DNA of 23,513 nt from a virus. Positions 1 to 7,080 of the stretch are shown here, in pieces. The notes under the pieces were generated by a model that was given only the letters and a program-made list of their open reading frames with translations, had not been told where the DNA came from and ran no database searches. Position 1 is the first letter of the stretch. The number at the start of each line of letters is the position of its first letter. Both the position numbers and the translations under genes were made by a program. The DNA lies in the IMG/VR virus record IMGVR_UViG_3300031227_000438, positions 1 to 23,513 of that record. One strand, 5' to 3'.

Positions 1-165
1 GATTTTGATGGGGAATACGAGCCGGAAACACTAGAATCGGCAGGTTGCACTGGCGGTTGTGAAGCTTATGATGAAGACGGTTTGCCAGATTGTAGCAAAT
101 GTTCACAGGGCAAAAAAGTGAAGTTTGGAATGTTAAGGAAAATATTACGGTTGATTGGGATATAA
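1..165 (+). CDS. C-terminal end of an unrecognised Cys-rich protein (partial)
   Basis: The window opens inside a reading frame that is open from base 1 to a TAA at 163-165, giving 54 residues. The visible tail is acidic (many Asp and Glu), then carries four cysteines in two pairs (GCTGGC and CSKC), which could bind zinc, and ends in a basic stretch (KKVKFGMLRKILRLIGI). I do not recognise the family, and the N-terminus lies outside the window. The next gene starts 16 bases downstream on the same strand, so they are probably co-transcribed. Confidence 0.6.
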   Translation, partial: DFDGEYEPETLESAGCTGGCEAYDEDGLPDCSKCSQGKKVKFGMLRKILRLIGI

Positions 166-181
166 AGAATAGAAGTTGATA

Positions 182-811
182 ATGGATCTAACAAAATACG
201 AAAAATTTTTGAGCGAGAAGAAGGCTACTCAAAAACTTCTTGAGGATAAAGTTGAGAAGTTGGGAGTTGAGATTGTAAGGCATCAAGACCATCTCGTTAA
301 TCTTGAAAAAGCCCTTGCTGTGATGAATACTGTTGGTATTTTAGTTCAACAGGAGTTTGAAGAAGTTGTTGAGGTTCTGGTTACCCAGGCTCTTAAATTT
401 GTATTTGGAGATAATCATTCATTTGAATTAGAGGGCAACATATCCCATAATCAACCTGAAGTTAACATGTTTATTGTTATTGATGGAGAAAGATTTTCTC
501 CAAGAGATGATGAGTTTAGTGGTGGTCAAGCTGATGTTGTTTCTTTTGCTCTTAGGATAATTTTGTGGGCAATTCAATATGAGAGAACGCGGCCGGTTAT
601 TTTATGTGACGAGCCATTTCGCAATCTTCATGGGTTGAAAAATGCAGAAGCCGTGCGGGAGATGACTCAGTATTTGGCTAAGACAATGGGCTTGCAATTT
701 ATTATAATAAGCCAGGATGAAGAATTAGTGAACATAGCAGATGCTGCATTTATTGTTACAAAGTCAGAGAGTGTGAGTAGTGTTGAGAAGGTGGAGAAAA
801 TGGATGAATGA
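182..811 (+). CDS. SMC/Rad50-like ABC ATPase, C-terminal lobe only
   Basis: A 209-residue protein that looks like the C-terminal half of an SMC/RecN/SbcC-type ABC ATPase. Residues 1-50 are helical and heptad-like, consistent with a short coiled coil. An ABC signature (FSGGQADVVSFALR) lies near residue 112, a Walker B strand with catalytic Glu (PVILCDEP) near 138-145, and a terminal strand (FIIISQDEE) near 173. No Walker A P-loop is present, so it would need an N-lobe partner or be a non-hydrolysing remnant. In the wider family, T4 gp46-like subunits act in recombination and DNA-end processing. I chose ATG 182, with GAAG six bases upstream, over an in-frame TTG at 176. The end overlaps the next gene by 8 bases. 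Confidence 0.72.
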   Translation: MDLTKYEKFLSEKKATQKLLEDKVEKLGVEIVRHQDHLVNLEKALAVMNTVGILVQQEFEEVVEVLVTQALKFVFGDNHSFELEGNISHNQPEVNMFIVIDGERFSPRDDEFSGGQADVVSFALRIILWAIQYERTRPVILCDEPFRNLHGLKNAEAVREMTQYLAKTMGLQFIIISQDEELVNIADAAFIVTKSESVSSVEKVEKMDE

Positions 812-1577
812 TATAGAAGGGATTGATTTTGTGGTTTGTAGATTATGTCAAAAGCACTTTAAGAGTATTAGTAATACTCATCTTCGAAATTATCATAATA
901 TGACTGTGAGAGAGTACATGAAAGAATTTCCAGATACACTTATACAATCAGAAGAATTAAGAAGTGGACGTATGGATAAAATAAGAGGGAAAACTTATGA
1001 AGAAATTATGGGTGTGGAGAAAGCAAAGCAAGTGAAAAAGAAAAGATCTATCTTTCATATGGGTAGGAAACTTTCTAGGGAACAGGTAGAAAATTGGAAG
1101 AGAGCAAGAAGAGAAGGTGATAACTGGTTTCAATCTGATGAAGCTAAAAGAAAGAATAGTGAGAGCCACGATAGTGAGGAATGTAGCAAAGTGCAATTAC
1201 TCCGGTGGCAAGATCCAGAGTATAGAAAGAGGATGTCGATTGCTCATACAGGAAAGTGTGGTCCGAAAGCATCTAATTGGCAAGGAGGGATCGGGAATCT
1301 TCCTTATCCTTTTGAATTTAATGAAGAATTCAAGGAACTTGTTAGAGAAAGATACGATCATACTTGTATGATATGTAAACTAACTCAGGAACAAGTAGGC
1401 CATACTCTCAATGTTCATCATATAGATTATGATAAAGAGAATCTTGATCCGGATAATTTTATACCACTTTGTAATAGTTGTCACGGTGTAACGAGTGGTA
1501 AAAATAATAGAGTTTACTGGACTAAAGTTTTTCAGATGATAATATGTATAGTAGGAGATGAATGTCTTGGCAACTAA
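804..1577 (+). CDS. HNH homing endonuclease with N-terminal MucR/Ros-like zinc finger
   Basis: A 257-residue, probably free-standing homing endonuclease. The N-terminus has a C2H2-type finger (Cys12, Cys15, His26, His31) followed by MTVREYMKEFP, a combination common in phage homing nucleases that contain a Ros/MucR-like finger. The middle is very basic and includes short GRKLS-type segments that resemble NUMOD3 DNA-binding repeats. The C-terminus is an HNH domain: CMIC, then VHHIDYDKENLDPDNFIPLC and CNSCH, with the His-His...Asn and CxxC pairs intact. ATG 804 follows a GGTGGAG site and is preferred over an upstream GTG at 780. It overlaps the ATPase gene at its start and the phosphoribosyltransferase gene at its end, as expected for a mobile gene settled between two genes. 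Confidence 0.85.
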   Translation: MNDIEGIDFVVCRLCQKHFKSISNTHLRNYHNMTVREYMKEFPDTLIQSEELRSGRMDKIRGKTYEEIMGVEKAKQVKKKRSIFHMGRKLSREQVENWKRARREGDNWFQSDEAKRKNSESHDSEECSKVQLLRWQDPEYRKRMSIAHTGKCGPKASNWQGGIGNLPYPFEFNEEFKELVRERYDHTCMICKLTQEQVGHTLNVHHIDYDKENLDPDNFIPLCNSCHGVTSGKNNRVYWTKVFQMIICIVGDECLGN

Positions 1578-2139
1578 ACTTAAGCAAATTTTGGATCAAG
1601 AAGGTGTTGATGCCGCTTTGAAAAAGATGGCAAGGGAGATAAATATGATAGGTTATCCTTTAGCTATCGTTGCAATATTGAAAGGCGGAGCCTATGCTGC
1701 GTACCAATTGCTGAAAATTTTATACTCCCTTCAAATTACTCCAGGTAGTCCAATTTATCATCAACCAGATGTGGTAATTGGGCATATAGGACTTAAATCT
1801 TATGGAGAAGAGATGAAATCTCGGGGTGAAGTAAAATTAATGGTACCCCTAGATTTGTCAAGAAAAGATATCTGTGGCAGAAATGTTATTATAGTAGATG
1901 ATTGTGCAGAAACAGGAAATACTCTTGTTGAAGCAAAAAAGATTTTATCCGGGTATGAATCTTCAGAAATATATACCGCTGTTTTAGTGGATAAAGTTGC
2001 TTTGAGAATAAAAAATAATGCAGAAGAGCCTGACATAGTTGGTTGGGAGTATCAAGATAAAGGATTTTTAGTGGGAGCAGGTATGGGTGCCGGAGAAGCC
2101 TACAGAGGATTTCCAGAAATATACGAAGTGGAGAAGTGA
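1558..2139 (+). CDS. hpt: Hypoxanthine/guanine-type phosphoribosyltransferase
   Basis: A type I phosphoribosyltransferase of about 193 residues, the usual length for HPRT, which joins a purine base to PRPP in nucleotide salvage. Visible motifs are loop I (AILKGGAYAA, residues 39-48), the flexible-loop KSYG (80-83), the PRPP-binding motif (IIVDDCAETGNTL, 111-123) and a C-terminal GFLVGAGMGAGEAYRGFPEI that matches the end of bacterial HPRTs. The base specificity cannot be read from this. An AGGAG directly abuts ATG 1558, which is too close for good initiation; in-frame TTG 1567 (nine-base spacing) is a possible real start. It overlaps the HNH gene by 20 bases and belongs with the nucleotide-metabolism genes further downstream. 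Confidence 0.85.
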   Translation: MNVLATKLKQILDQEGVDAALKKMAREINMIGYPLAIVAILKGGAYAAYQLLKILYSLQITPGSPIYHQPDVVIGHIGLKSYGEEMKSRGEVKLMVPLDLSRKDICGRNVIIVDDCAETGNTLVEAKKILSGYESSEIYTAVLVDKVALRIKNNAEEPDIVGWEYQDKGFLVGAGMGAGEAYRGFPEIYEVEK

Positions 2140-2140
2140 G

Positions 2141-2323
2141 ATGAGTAATACAAATATTGAAGAATTAGCAGTTTTGGCGCAGGAGTGTCACTTGTATGGT
2201 CAAGGTATTATCAATGAGATAAGTCCAGAAACTATTAAGAAACTTGAAGAGATGGGTTTAGATATTATTTCTTTTACGAGAGAGGAGATACGACAAAGGA
2301 GTGAAGAAATAAATAACTGGTAG
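2141..2323 (+). CDS. Small hypothetical protein (60 aa)
   Basis: A small acidic helical protein starting at ATG 2141, with GGAG at 2130-2133 upstream; the start lies one base past the hpt stop. A longer in-frame reading from 2087 exists but runs through the hpt end and has no ribosome site. There are no recognisable motifs; its C-terminus (REEIRQRSEEINNW) is charged and helical. The closeness to hpt suggests translation coupled to it. Function unknown. Confidence 0.6.
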   Translation: MSNTNIEELAVLAQECHLYGQGIINEISPETIKKLEEMGLDIISFTREEIRQRSEEINNW

Positions 2324-2364
2324 AAATATATGAGGTTGAAGAGATTGAATGAGAGGATAACAAG

Positions 2365-2493
2365 ATGAAAATTGGAAAAGGATTGGCAAGTATTGGTTTA
2401 TTTGGTCTTGCCGCGATGATGGTTTATTACAAAATTGATTCCTGTGGGATGGGACTTTTTGTTATTATTGGATTAGTTGTAATCTGGGATTGA
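2365..2493 (+). CDS. Small membrane protein (42 aa)
   Basis: A 42-residue reading frame: ATG 2365, TGA 2491-2493, with AGAGG about ten bases upstream. After a short basic start (MKIGKG) it has two hydrophobic stretches (LASIGLFGLAAMMVYY and GMGLFVIIGLVVIW) separated by KIDSC, so it probably forms two short transmembrane helices. Genes of this size and kind are common in phage accessory regions, but I cannot assign a role. Confidence 0.6.
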   Translation: MKIGKGLASIGLFGLAAMMVYYKIDSCGMGLFVIIGLVVIWD

Positions 2494-2527
2494 ACATGGA
2501 GAAGAATTAAAACTTGGGAGTAGTGAA

Positions 2528-2710
2528 ATGAACTGGATAAATTGTTTCAAAGAAATGCCGCACAAGCATGAGAACGTTTTAGTATGGGTAATTTATAAGG
2601 AGGGATCAACAGATTTTACTGAATCGTGGCTTGACGATGATGGGTGGGCTATGGGATCGGCCAAAGGATTTAAAGTTACTCATTGGATGCGGATAGAAGA
2701 ACCGAAATGA
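2528..2710 (+). CDS. DUF551-like small protein
   Basis: A 60-residue protein preceded by GGGAG at the right distance from ATG 2528. It begins MNWINCFKEMP, continues ENVLVWVIY and ends with FKVTHWMRIEEP. This matches the layout of the short phage domain DUF551: a starting W(I/V)..xxMP, a VLVW strand and a C-terminal THWMP-like motif. Its biochemical role is unknown. It lies in a run of small genes likely to be one transcript. Confidence 0.7.
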   Translation: MNWINCFKEMPHKHENVLVWVIYKEGSTDFTESWLDDDGWAMGSAKGFKVTHWMRIEEPK

Positions 2711-2745
2711 ATGATTGGTAGAATTATACGAAGTGGAGAGATGAA

Positions 2746-2982
2746 ATGGCAGACACTGTTGAACGTAGGTGGATAATTCTTTTACGAGAAGGACAAGCTC
2801 CCGAAGTAAAGAGACCTGTGAATACGTATCGAGGAATGTGGGAGATGCTAGAAGAAATTTATCGTTTGTATCCTACAATAAAGGTTCTTTCTGTGGAGGT
2901 GACTTGGGATGGTCAACTCTGGGTATGTGATGGGAAAGAGAAGTTAAAATCTGAGGGAAACGATGTTCCAGAAATTCTTTAA
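2746..2982 (+). CDS. Hypothetical protein (78 aa)
   Basis: A reading frame from ATG 2746 preceded by GGAGAG. The product starts with a beta-rich stretch (RRWIILLREG), has a helix (GMWEMLEEIYRLYP) and ends with another strand pair (VLSVEVTWDGQLWVC). It looks like a small alpha/beta domain, but I do not recognise the family. Its end overlaps the start of a tiny membrane-protein gene by 20 bases. Confidence 0.65.
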   Translation: MADTVERRWIILLREGQAPEVKRPVNTYRGMWEMLEEIYRLYPTIKVLSVEVTWDGQLWVCDGKEKLKSEGNDVPEIL

Positions 2983-3055
2983 AGGTGTTGATTGGTGGCT
3001 TTGGTCAATAGCAATTTTGGTGGCCATAATATTTTATCTTACGAGAGGAAAATGA
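2963..3055 (+). CDS. Tiny single-pass membrane protein (30 aa)
   Basis: ATG 2963 to TGA 3053-3055, preceded by GAGGG seven bases upstream, inside the end of the previous gene. The product begins with a basic amphipathic end (MFQKFFKGVD), then one hydrophobic helix (WWLWSIAILVAIIFYL), then a basic tail (TRGK). This is a plausible one-span inner-membrane peptide. It stops one base before the next gene's ATG, consistent with coupled translation. Function unknown. Confidence 0.5.
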   Translation: MFQKFFKGVDWWLWSIAILVAIIFYLTRGK

Positions 3056-3056
3056 T

Positions 3057-4190
3057 ATGTATGAAATTAAAGTTCAAGGTGAGTTTGACGCAGCTCATTT
3101 TCTTGAAGGTACAAATACTCAATGTGATAATTTACATGGTCATCGTTGGGTTGTTTGGGTAACTTTACAATCAGAAAATCTTTCTCCTACTGGTTGGGTG
3201 ATAAATTTTTCTGTGGTTAAGAAATGGTTGAAGGATATTCTAGAGAGGTTTGATCATAACGTATTAAATTATTACTTGGATCAACCTACGGCAGAAAATC
3301 TTTGTTATGTTATTTATCGGCACATTCATTCAAAACTTATTGAATACAATGTGGATAGGGAAATGCGAGCTTGTTTAAACTGTGATGTTCCTTTTGAATC
3401 CAGTGTTTGGGAGAAAAAGAAGTTTCATTCTAAAAAATGTGCAAATATATATTCAGGAAAGAACAGAAAAAAGAAAAATATAAAGCCTAATTCAAAGATT
3501 ATTTCAGATGTTCCTATAAAGATGGATGTTGAGCTTAAGAAAATAGAGATAGCAGAGACTCCGGGTAACATCGCTGCTTATTCTTGTTCTGATGTTGATG
3601 TTAGGCATGAATCTTTAAAAAGAGGGCGGAGAAAGTTTTTTCAGGATTCCGAGAAGAGTGCACCATTAAGAAAAAAGATGAGTAAAGATAGCCGGGCACG
3701 CTGGGCTGATCCTGAAAAAAGGCAGGAAATGGTGGAAAAGATACTGGAAGCAAATCAAGATCCTGAACAAAGAAGAAAAAAAAGCGAGCGGATGCTGCTA
3801 AATAATCCTATGAAGAATCGCAGGAATGTAGAAAAGATGATCGCTTCATTAAGAAAGTCGCAGAAACTTTCACCTAATAAAGAGGAACAAAAAATTATTG
3901 AATTTATGAAAAAAAATACTCTTGCATTTTTATTCGTGGGTGATGGTAGTTATATTGTTGACGGGAAAATTCCTGATTTTATAAACAAAAGCAAAAGAAT
4001 AGTAGTAGAATATAATAATAGATTTTGGCATTGTAATGACAATCCTTGGTACGATGTTAAGGATGATAGTGAGGAAAGAAGAAAGTTTTTTGAAGAAAGA
4101 GGGTATAAATTTTATATCATTTGGAACGACGAGTTTGAGATGGATAAAGAGAAGATTAAAGTTGAATTGAAAAGATTGTTGGAGGATTAA
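3057..4190 (+). CDS. queD: QueD-like 6-carboxy-tetrahydropterin synthase fused to a Vsr-like homing nuclease
   Basis: A 377-residue composite. Residues 1-100 are QueD: zinc ligands His14, His27 and His29, catalytic-type Cys23 in CDNLHGH, and FDHNVLN and QPTAENL. The end of QueD (VELKKIEIAETPGNIAAY) appears only at residues 158-175, because about 57 residues holding a zinc ribbon (CLNC ... KKC) interrupt it. After residue 180 come basic repeats with RARWADPEKRQ, then a PD-(D/E)XK domain of the Vsr/EDxHD homing type (KIPDFIN, IVVEYNNRFWHC, FFEERGYKFYIIWNDE). QueD makes 6-carboxytetrahydropterin on the way to preQ0/queuosine; in phages this path can serve DNA or tRNA modification. No other preQ0 gene is in the window. 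Whether the interrupted enzyme folds is uncertain. AGAGG precedes ATG 3057. Confidence 0.85.
   Translation: MYEIKVQGEFDAAHFLEGTNTQCDNLHGHRWVVWVTLQSENLSPTGWVINFSVVKKWLKDILERFDHNVLNYYLDQPTAENLCYVIYRHIHSKLIEYNVDREMRACLNCDVPFESSVWEKKKFHSKKCANIYSGKNRKKKNIKPNSKIISDVPIKMDVELKKIEIAETPGNIAAYSCSDVDVRHESLKRGRRKFFQDSEKSAPLRKKMSKDSRARWADPEKRQEMVEKILEANQDPEQRRKKSERMLLNNPMKNRRNVEKMIASLRKSQKLSPNKEEQKIIEFMKKNTLAFLFVGDGSYIVDGKIPDFINKSKRIVVEYNNRFWHCNDNPWYDVKDDSEERRKFFEERGYKFYIIWNDEFEMDKEKIKVELKRLLED
3357..3527 (+). mobile_element. 57-codon zinc-ribbon insertion inside queD
   Basis: The QueD sequence reads through naturally if residues about 101-157 are removed: EYNVD joins VELKKIEIAETPGN. The extra 171 bp are in frame and encode a basic zinc ribbon (ACLNCDVPFE, KKFHSKKCANIYSGKN). 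The segment is flanked by TGGAT at 3352-3356 and 3523-3527, which could be a short target duplication or chance. It has no Cys/Ser start or His-Asn end, so it is not an intein. Exact borders are inferred from the expected QueD reading. Confidence 0.55.
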
Positions 4191-4472
4191 ATGGATACTT
4201 TCATTCAAATACTTGATGTGACTGCTGCGATTTTGATTATTCTAGCTTTAAATTTGGTTAGGAGGCATTATAGATGGTGGTTGTTTTACTCTGCAACGAA
4301 TATTATCTTTTCTGTGGTTACTATTTATAAAGGGCTTTGGGGGCTTACTATTATGGGGTTTGTACTTTGTATAACAGCTATACAAAACTATCGTAATGGG
4401 AAGAAGAAAGAAATGATTGATGCCAAATTGAGAAGCCTCGTTTCGTATGGGATAGCAAAGGAGCAATTATGA
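4191..4472 (+). CDS. Small membrane protein, possibly PnuC-like
   Basis: A 93-residue protein starting at ATG 4191, directly after the previous stop, with GGAGG five bases upstream. It has three hydrophobic segments: about residues 8-22 (LDVTAAILIILALN), 28-45 (WWLFYSATNIIFSVVTI) and 50-65 (LWGLTIMGFVLCITAI), followed by a basic tail (QNYRNGKKK). The pattern of W..Y...N, IYKGLW and QNYRNG is reminiscent of PnuC nicotinamide-riboside transporters, but it is far shorter than a full PnuC and may only resemble one by composition. Confidence 0.65.
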   Translation: MDTFIQILDVTAAILIILALNLVRRHYRWWLFYSATNIIFSVVTIYKGLWGLTIMGFVLCITAIQNYRNGKKKEMIDAKLRSLVSYGIAKEQL

Positions 4473-4840
4473 GCACTACATGTAAAACACCCTGGCATAA
4501 CAAAAAAGGCAGGTTACAATTTCCGTATCAGATGTTGGGAGATTTAGTTTTTATTTGGCCGGATCCCCCTCCCAAGAAGTTAGGAAAAGAGGGCTTAATA
4601 CATCTTCCGGAGCAGCTTAGGAAAAAGTATCATAATGGTATTGGGACTATCTTATCTATAGGTCCGGGATATATGGATCTTAAGGGGAAGTATCATTCTA
4701 CTCCAAAGGTGTTGCAACCAGGAATTCAGGTATTATTCGACATTAGCGTCCCTTGGGGTTTGCATTGTACTGGACTTGATAGAAAGAAATATTATGTTGT
4801 TCTTTGTGGGGCGCGGGATATTTTTGGAATAGTAAGTTAG
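4469..4840 (+). CDS. Divergent GroES-like co-chaperonin
   Basis: A 123-residue protein with the Cpn10 beta-barrel pattern: GDLVFIWPDPPPKK near residue 24, a mobile-loop-like segment GKEGLIHLPEQLRKK near 39, GTILSIGPGYMD at 59, LQPGIQVLFD at 82, and a closing strand CGARDIFGIV. It is longer than GroES (about 95 residues) because of an N-terminal extension. T4 gp31 is a phage precedent for a divergent GroES that helps the host chaperonin fold the capsid protein; that role is inference here. A second, canonical GroES lies at 10996. AAGGAG precedes ATG 4469, which overlaps the previous gene's stop. Confidence 0.75.
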   Translation: MSTTCKTPWHNKKGRLQFPYQMLGDLVFIWPDPPPKKLGKEGLIHLPEQLRKKYHNGIGTILSIGPGYMDLKGKYHSTPKVLQPGIQVLFDISVPWGLHCTGLDRKKYYVVLCGARDIFGIVS

Positions 4841-4879
4841 TACTAAAAGAAAGGTTATCCGTAAAAGGAAGTAAGGAGT

Positions 4880-5605
4880 ATGGCTAATAAGACACTTCAA
4901 AAGTTAGAGTGGGAGAATACCACTAGATTGCTATATTTTAAGCATCGAGGTGATTTACTCAAGGTGTTGAAGGATCTTCGAGATAAGTATGAAAATGAAG
5001 TTGAGAATGTTAATGAAAGAATTACAGCAGTTTTTGTTGAGAAAGTTATCAAGAAATTTAAGAAAGAGCAAAAGGTAAATGATCCTTTTGTTGCTACATG
5101 GATTTTAGATTATATATTCATGGGCACAAAGCAGAGAGAGGTGTTGTGGAACGAAGATGATTTAGAACTTGTTGAGCATAGATTTAGTTATCGATCAGCT
5201 TGTTGTGATGCAGCTGCTCAACCGCGAGTTAATGATGCGAAGGAGATAACTTTTGTTTGTTTGAAATGTGAAAAAATATGCAATGCTTATCGAGTTCCAA
5301 ATCTTGGTGTTTTTGAGACTTTAAGAAAGCTTAGAATAGAGAAAAGAAATGATGAAGAACAGATAGTTAAGTCTGCGGACAGTCTTGGGTTTGGCGGAGA
5401 AAAGCCGCCGCTGATAAAAGAAACTAACTATCAAGTTGTTCTAGGTGATGGTAGTGGCAGGAAGAAAGTTAAGAGTTTGGTAAAGGGTGATCAACAAATA
5501 GTTGCGGATCTTAAATCGCTGTCTGCGATGGATAAGGAAGTTGTAATCGGTCGACTGCGACAGAATTTGGATGATATAGTTGATGGCGAAAGCAAAGAAG
5601 AATAA
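4880..5605 (+). CDS. Zinc-ribbon protein upstream of IscB/terL, possible small terminase
   Basis: A 241-residue, strongly charged protein with a helical N-terminal half (LLKVLKDLRDKYENEVENVNERITAV is written over residues 26-51) and a zinc-ribbon-like core (Cys108, Cys109, Cys127, Cys130, in ACCDAAAQ ... FVCLKC). The C-terminal third is polar, with QIVADLKSLSAMDKEVVIGRL. If the IscB unit is ignored, it sits directly before terL, the usual place of the small terminase subunit, which binds packaging DNA. That is the only reason to propose this function; no family motif proves it. AAAGGAAG lies eight bases before ATG 4880, and an AAGGAG lies closer. Confidence 0.6.
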   Translation: MANKTLQKLEWENTTRLLYFKHRGDLLKVLKDLRDKYENEVENVNERITAVFVEKVIKKFKKEQKVNDPFVATWILDYIFMGTKQREVLWNEDDLELVEHRFSYRSACCDAAAQPRVNDAKEITFVCLKCEKICNAYRVPNLGVFETLRKLRIEKRNDEEQIVKSADSLGFGGEKPPLIKETNYQVVLGDGSGRKKVKSLVKGDQQIVADLKSLSAMDKEVVIGRLRQNLDDIVDGESKEE

Positions 5606-5654
5606 GTGGCCTGCCAAAAGATATAAGGTCACCAGATCACTAATAGGAGCTTAG
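5583..5654 (+). CDS. Possible 23-residue basic peptide
   Basis: ATG 5583 to TAG 5652-5654, overlapping the end of the previous gene by 23 bases. It encodes a very basic peptide (MAKAKKNKWPAKRYKVTR, then SLIGA). No good ribosome site is seen. It ends just before the IscB/omegaRNA unit, so it may instead be the head of a gene that the insertion cut off. Low confidence. Confidence 0.25.
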   Translation: MAKAKKNKWPAKRYKVTRSLIGA

Positions 5655-5659
5655 AATGT

Positions 5660-7080
5660 TAGTAGATGTTAAATTACATATAGATACCCTTGAATGCCGC
5701 CCTAGTTTGAGGCTCTATCGTGGCACTGTAAACAGTTCCTGGGCATGGAACAGTCAACCACATTTTAAAGGTAGTTTAACTGATCGAGGGGAAGACGGAT
5801 TCTATTACAGCTCCAATGTAGTAGATACGCACAATCCTAATACACAGGGAGGCTTAAAGCCATGTATGTGTATGTAGTCAATAAAAGTGGAACTCCTTTG
5901 ATGCCCTGTAAACCAGCAAAAGCTAAGCATCTTCTTAAGGCTGATAGGGCAAAGGTGCTCAGGAGAACCCCATTTACAATTAAACTTTTGTGGGACTGTG
6001 AAGAAAGTGTTCAGGAAGTTGTGGCCGGAATGGATACTGGAACTAAGACTATTGGTTGTGCTGCTACTGCAAATGGAAAAGTTATTTATCAATCAGAGAT
6101 CAGTGTTAGACAGGATGTTTCTAGAAAAATGATGCGGCGTAGGATGTACCGTACTGCCCGTAGAGGAAGAAAACTAAGGTATAGAAAACCAAGATGGCAG
6201 AATAGAGCTTCGATGAGAAGAAAGGATAGGTTAGCTCCAAGTATTAAATCTAAGGTAGATTCACATTTGAAGGAAAAGAAATTCGTTGAATCTATTTTAC
6301 CGGTATCAAAATGGATAGTAGAATTAGCTTCTTTTGATATTCATAAGATAAGTAATCCCAATGTTTTCGGGTTAGATTATCAAAATGGAGCATTGAAAGG
6401 TTTTTATAATGTGAAAGCATATGTTTTACATAGAGATAATTACCAATGTCAGAAGTGTAGAACTAAGAAGGGTAAACTTCATGTTCATCATATTATATTT
6501 AAAAGTAATGGAGGAACGGATACGCCATCAAATTTAATTACTTTATGTATAGATTGTCATGATAAACTTCATAAGGGTGAATTTGAAATCAGAGGAGTTA
6601 GATCAAAAACTAAACATGCCACTGAAATAGGAATTGTAAAATCCCAACTAAAGAAACAATTTGGAAAATTTGAAGAAACTTTTGGATATGAAACTAAGTT
6701 CAAACGGGAGCAAATTTTACAATTATTAAAAACTCATTATAATGATGCAGTGGCTATTTGTTCTGAAGGAGAAATACCAATATTTTTAGATTTTATTTTG
6801 ATTAAGAAGTGTGTTCCCAAGGGAGTTTACAAACAAACTAGAGGTCGTAGAAGTGAGCAGAAAGTACAAACAGGGAAAGTATTTGGATTTAAACGGTTTG
6901 ATAAGGTCAGATATCAAGAGAATATTTATTTTATACAAGGTAGGAGTGGAGCGTATGCAGTATTAAGTGATGTATTGGGAAATAATGTTGGATTTTTAAA
7001 TCCTAAGTGTCCTAAATTTGAAAAGATGGAAAGGTTAAGTTCAAGAAAATCTTGGATTATGCAAGAAGTGGTGGTAGATG
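5660..7080 (+). mobile_element. IscB/omegaRNA unit inserted at the terL start (boundaries inferred)
   Basis: The RNA scaffold and iscB together form a compact unit lying exactly between the presumed small-terminase gene and terL. GTAGATG occurs at both edges (5662-5668 and 7074-7080), which might mark the insertion site; a 7-base match can also arise by chance. No terminal hairpins typical of IS200/IS605 ends or transposase gene were recognised, so if mobile it probably moves like a homing element or by a transposase supplied elsewhere. Confidence 0.45.
5690..5861 (+). ncRNA. omegaRNA / HEARO RNA of the IscB system
   Basis: The bases just before iscB have the look of a HEARO (omega) RNA, the guide RNA that IscB uses. 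Visible elements include CTAGTTTGAGGCTCTATCG (5702-5720), a GTTCC/GGAAC hairpin with loop TGGGCAT (5735-5751), a conserved-looking GATCGAGGGGAAGACGG block, and a terminal GGCT-TAA-AGCC hairpin (5851-5861) directly against the iscB ATG. AGGGAGG at 5846-5852 also serves as the iscB ribosome site. The 5' end is approximate; the guide should be the 15-20 bases just upstream of the conserved scaffold. An overlapping 73-codon frame (5656-5877) is best seen as a by-product of this RNA. Confidence 0.75.

Larger units (their letters stand above)
2116..2745 (+). repeat. Repeated translation-start spacer around small genes
   Basis: Three similar A/T-rich segments lie just before starts: 2116-2140 (GAAATATACGAAGTGGAGA), 2323-2353 (GAAATATATGAGGTTGAAG) and 2721-2745 (GAATTATACGAAGTGGAGAG). 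The first encodes the hpt tail EIYEVE and also carries the ribosome site of the next gene, so the others may be copies of it. Confidence 0.5.

Noticed and set aside
3057-4190. QueD insert as an intein or group I intron
   Set aside because: It has no Cys/Ser start, no His-Asn end, no Hint motifs and is too short (171 bp) for a group I core.
5656-5877. 73-codon frame before iscB, with AGGAG upstream
   Set aside because: It covers the presumed omegaRNA, has no protein-like features, and its length follows from the conserved RNA. The ribosome site may be a remnant of the gene that stood here before insertion.
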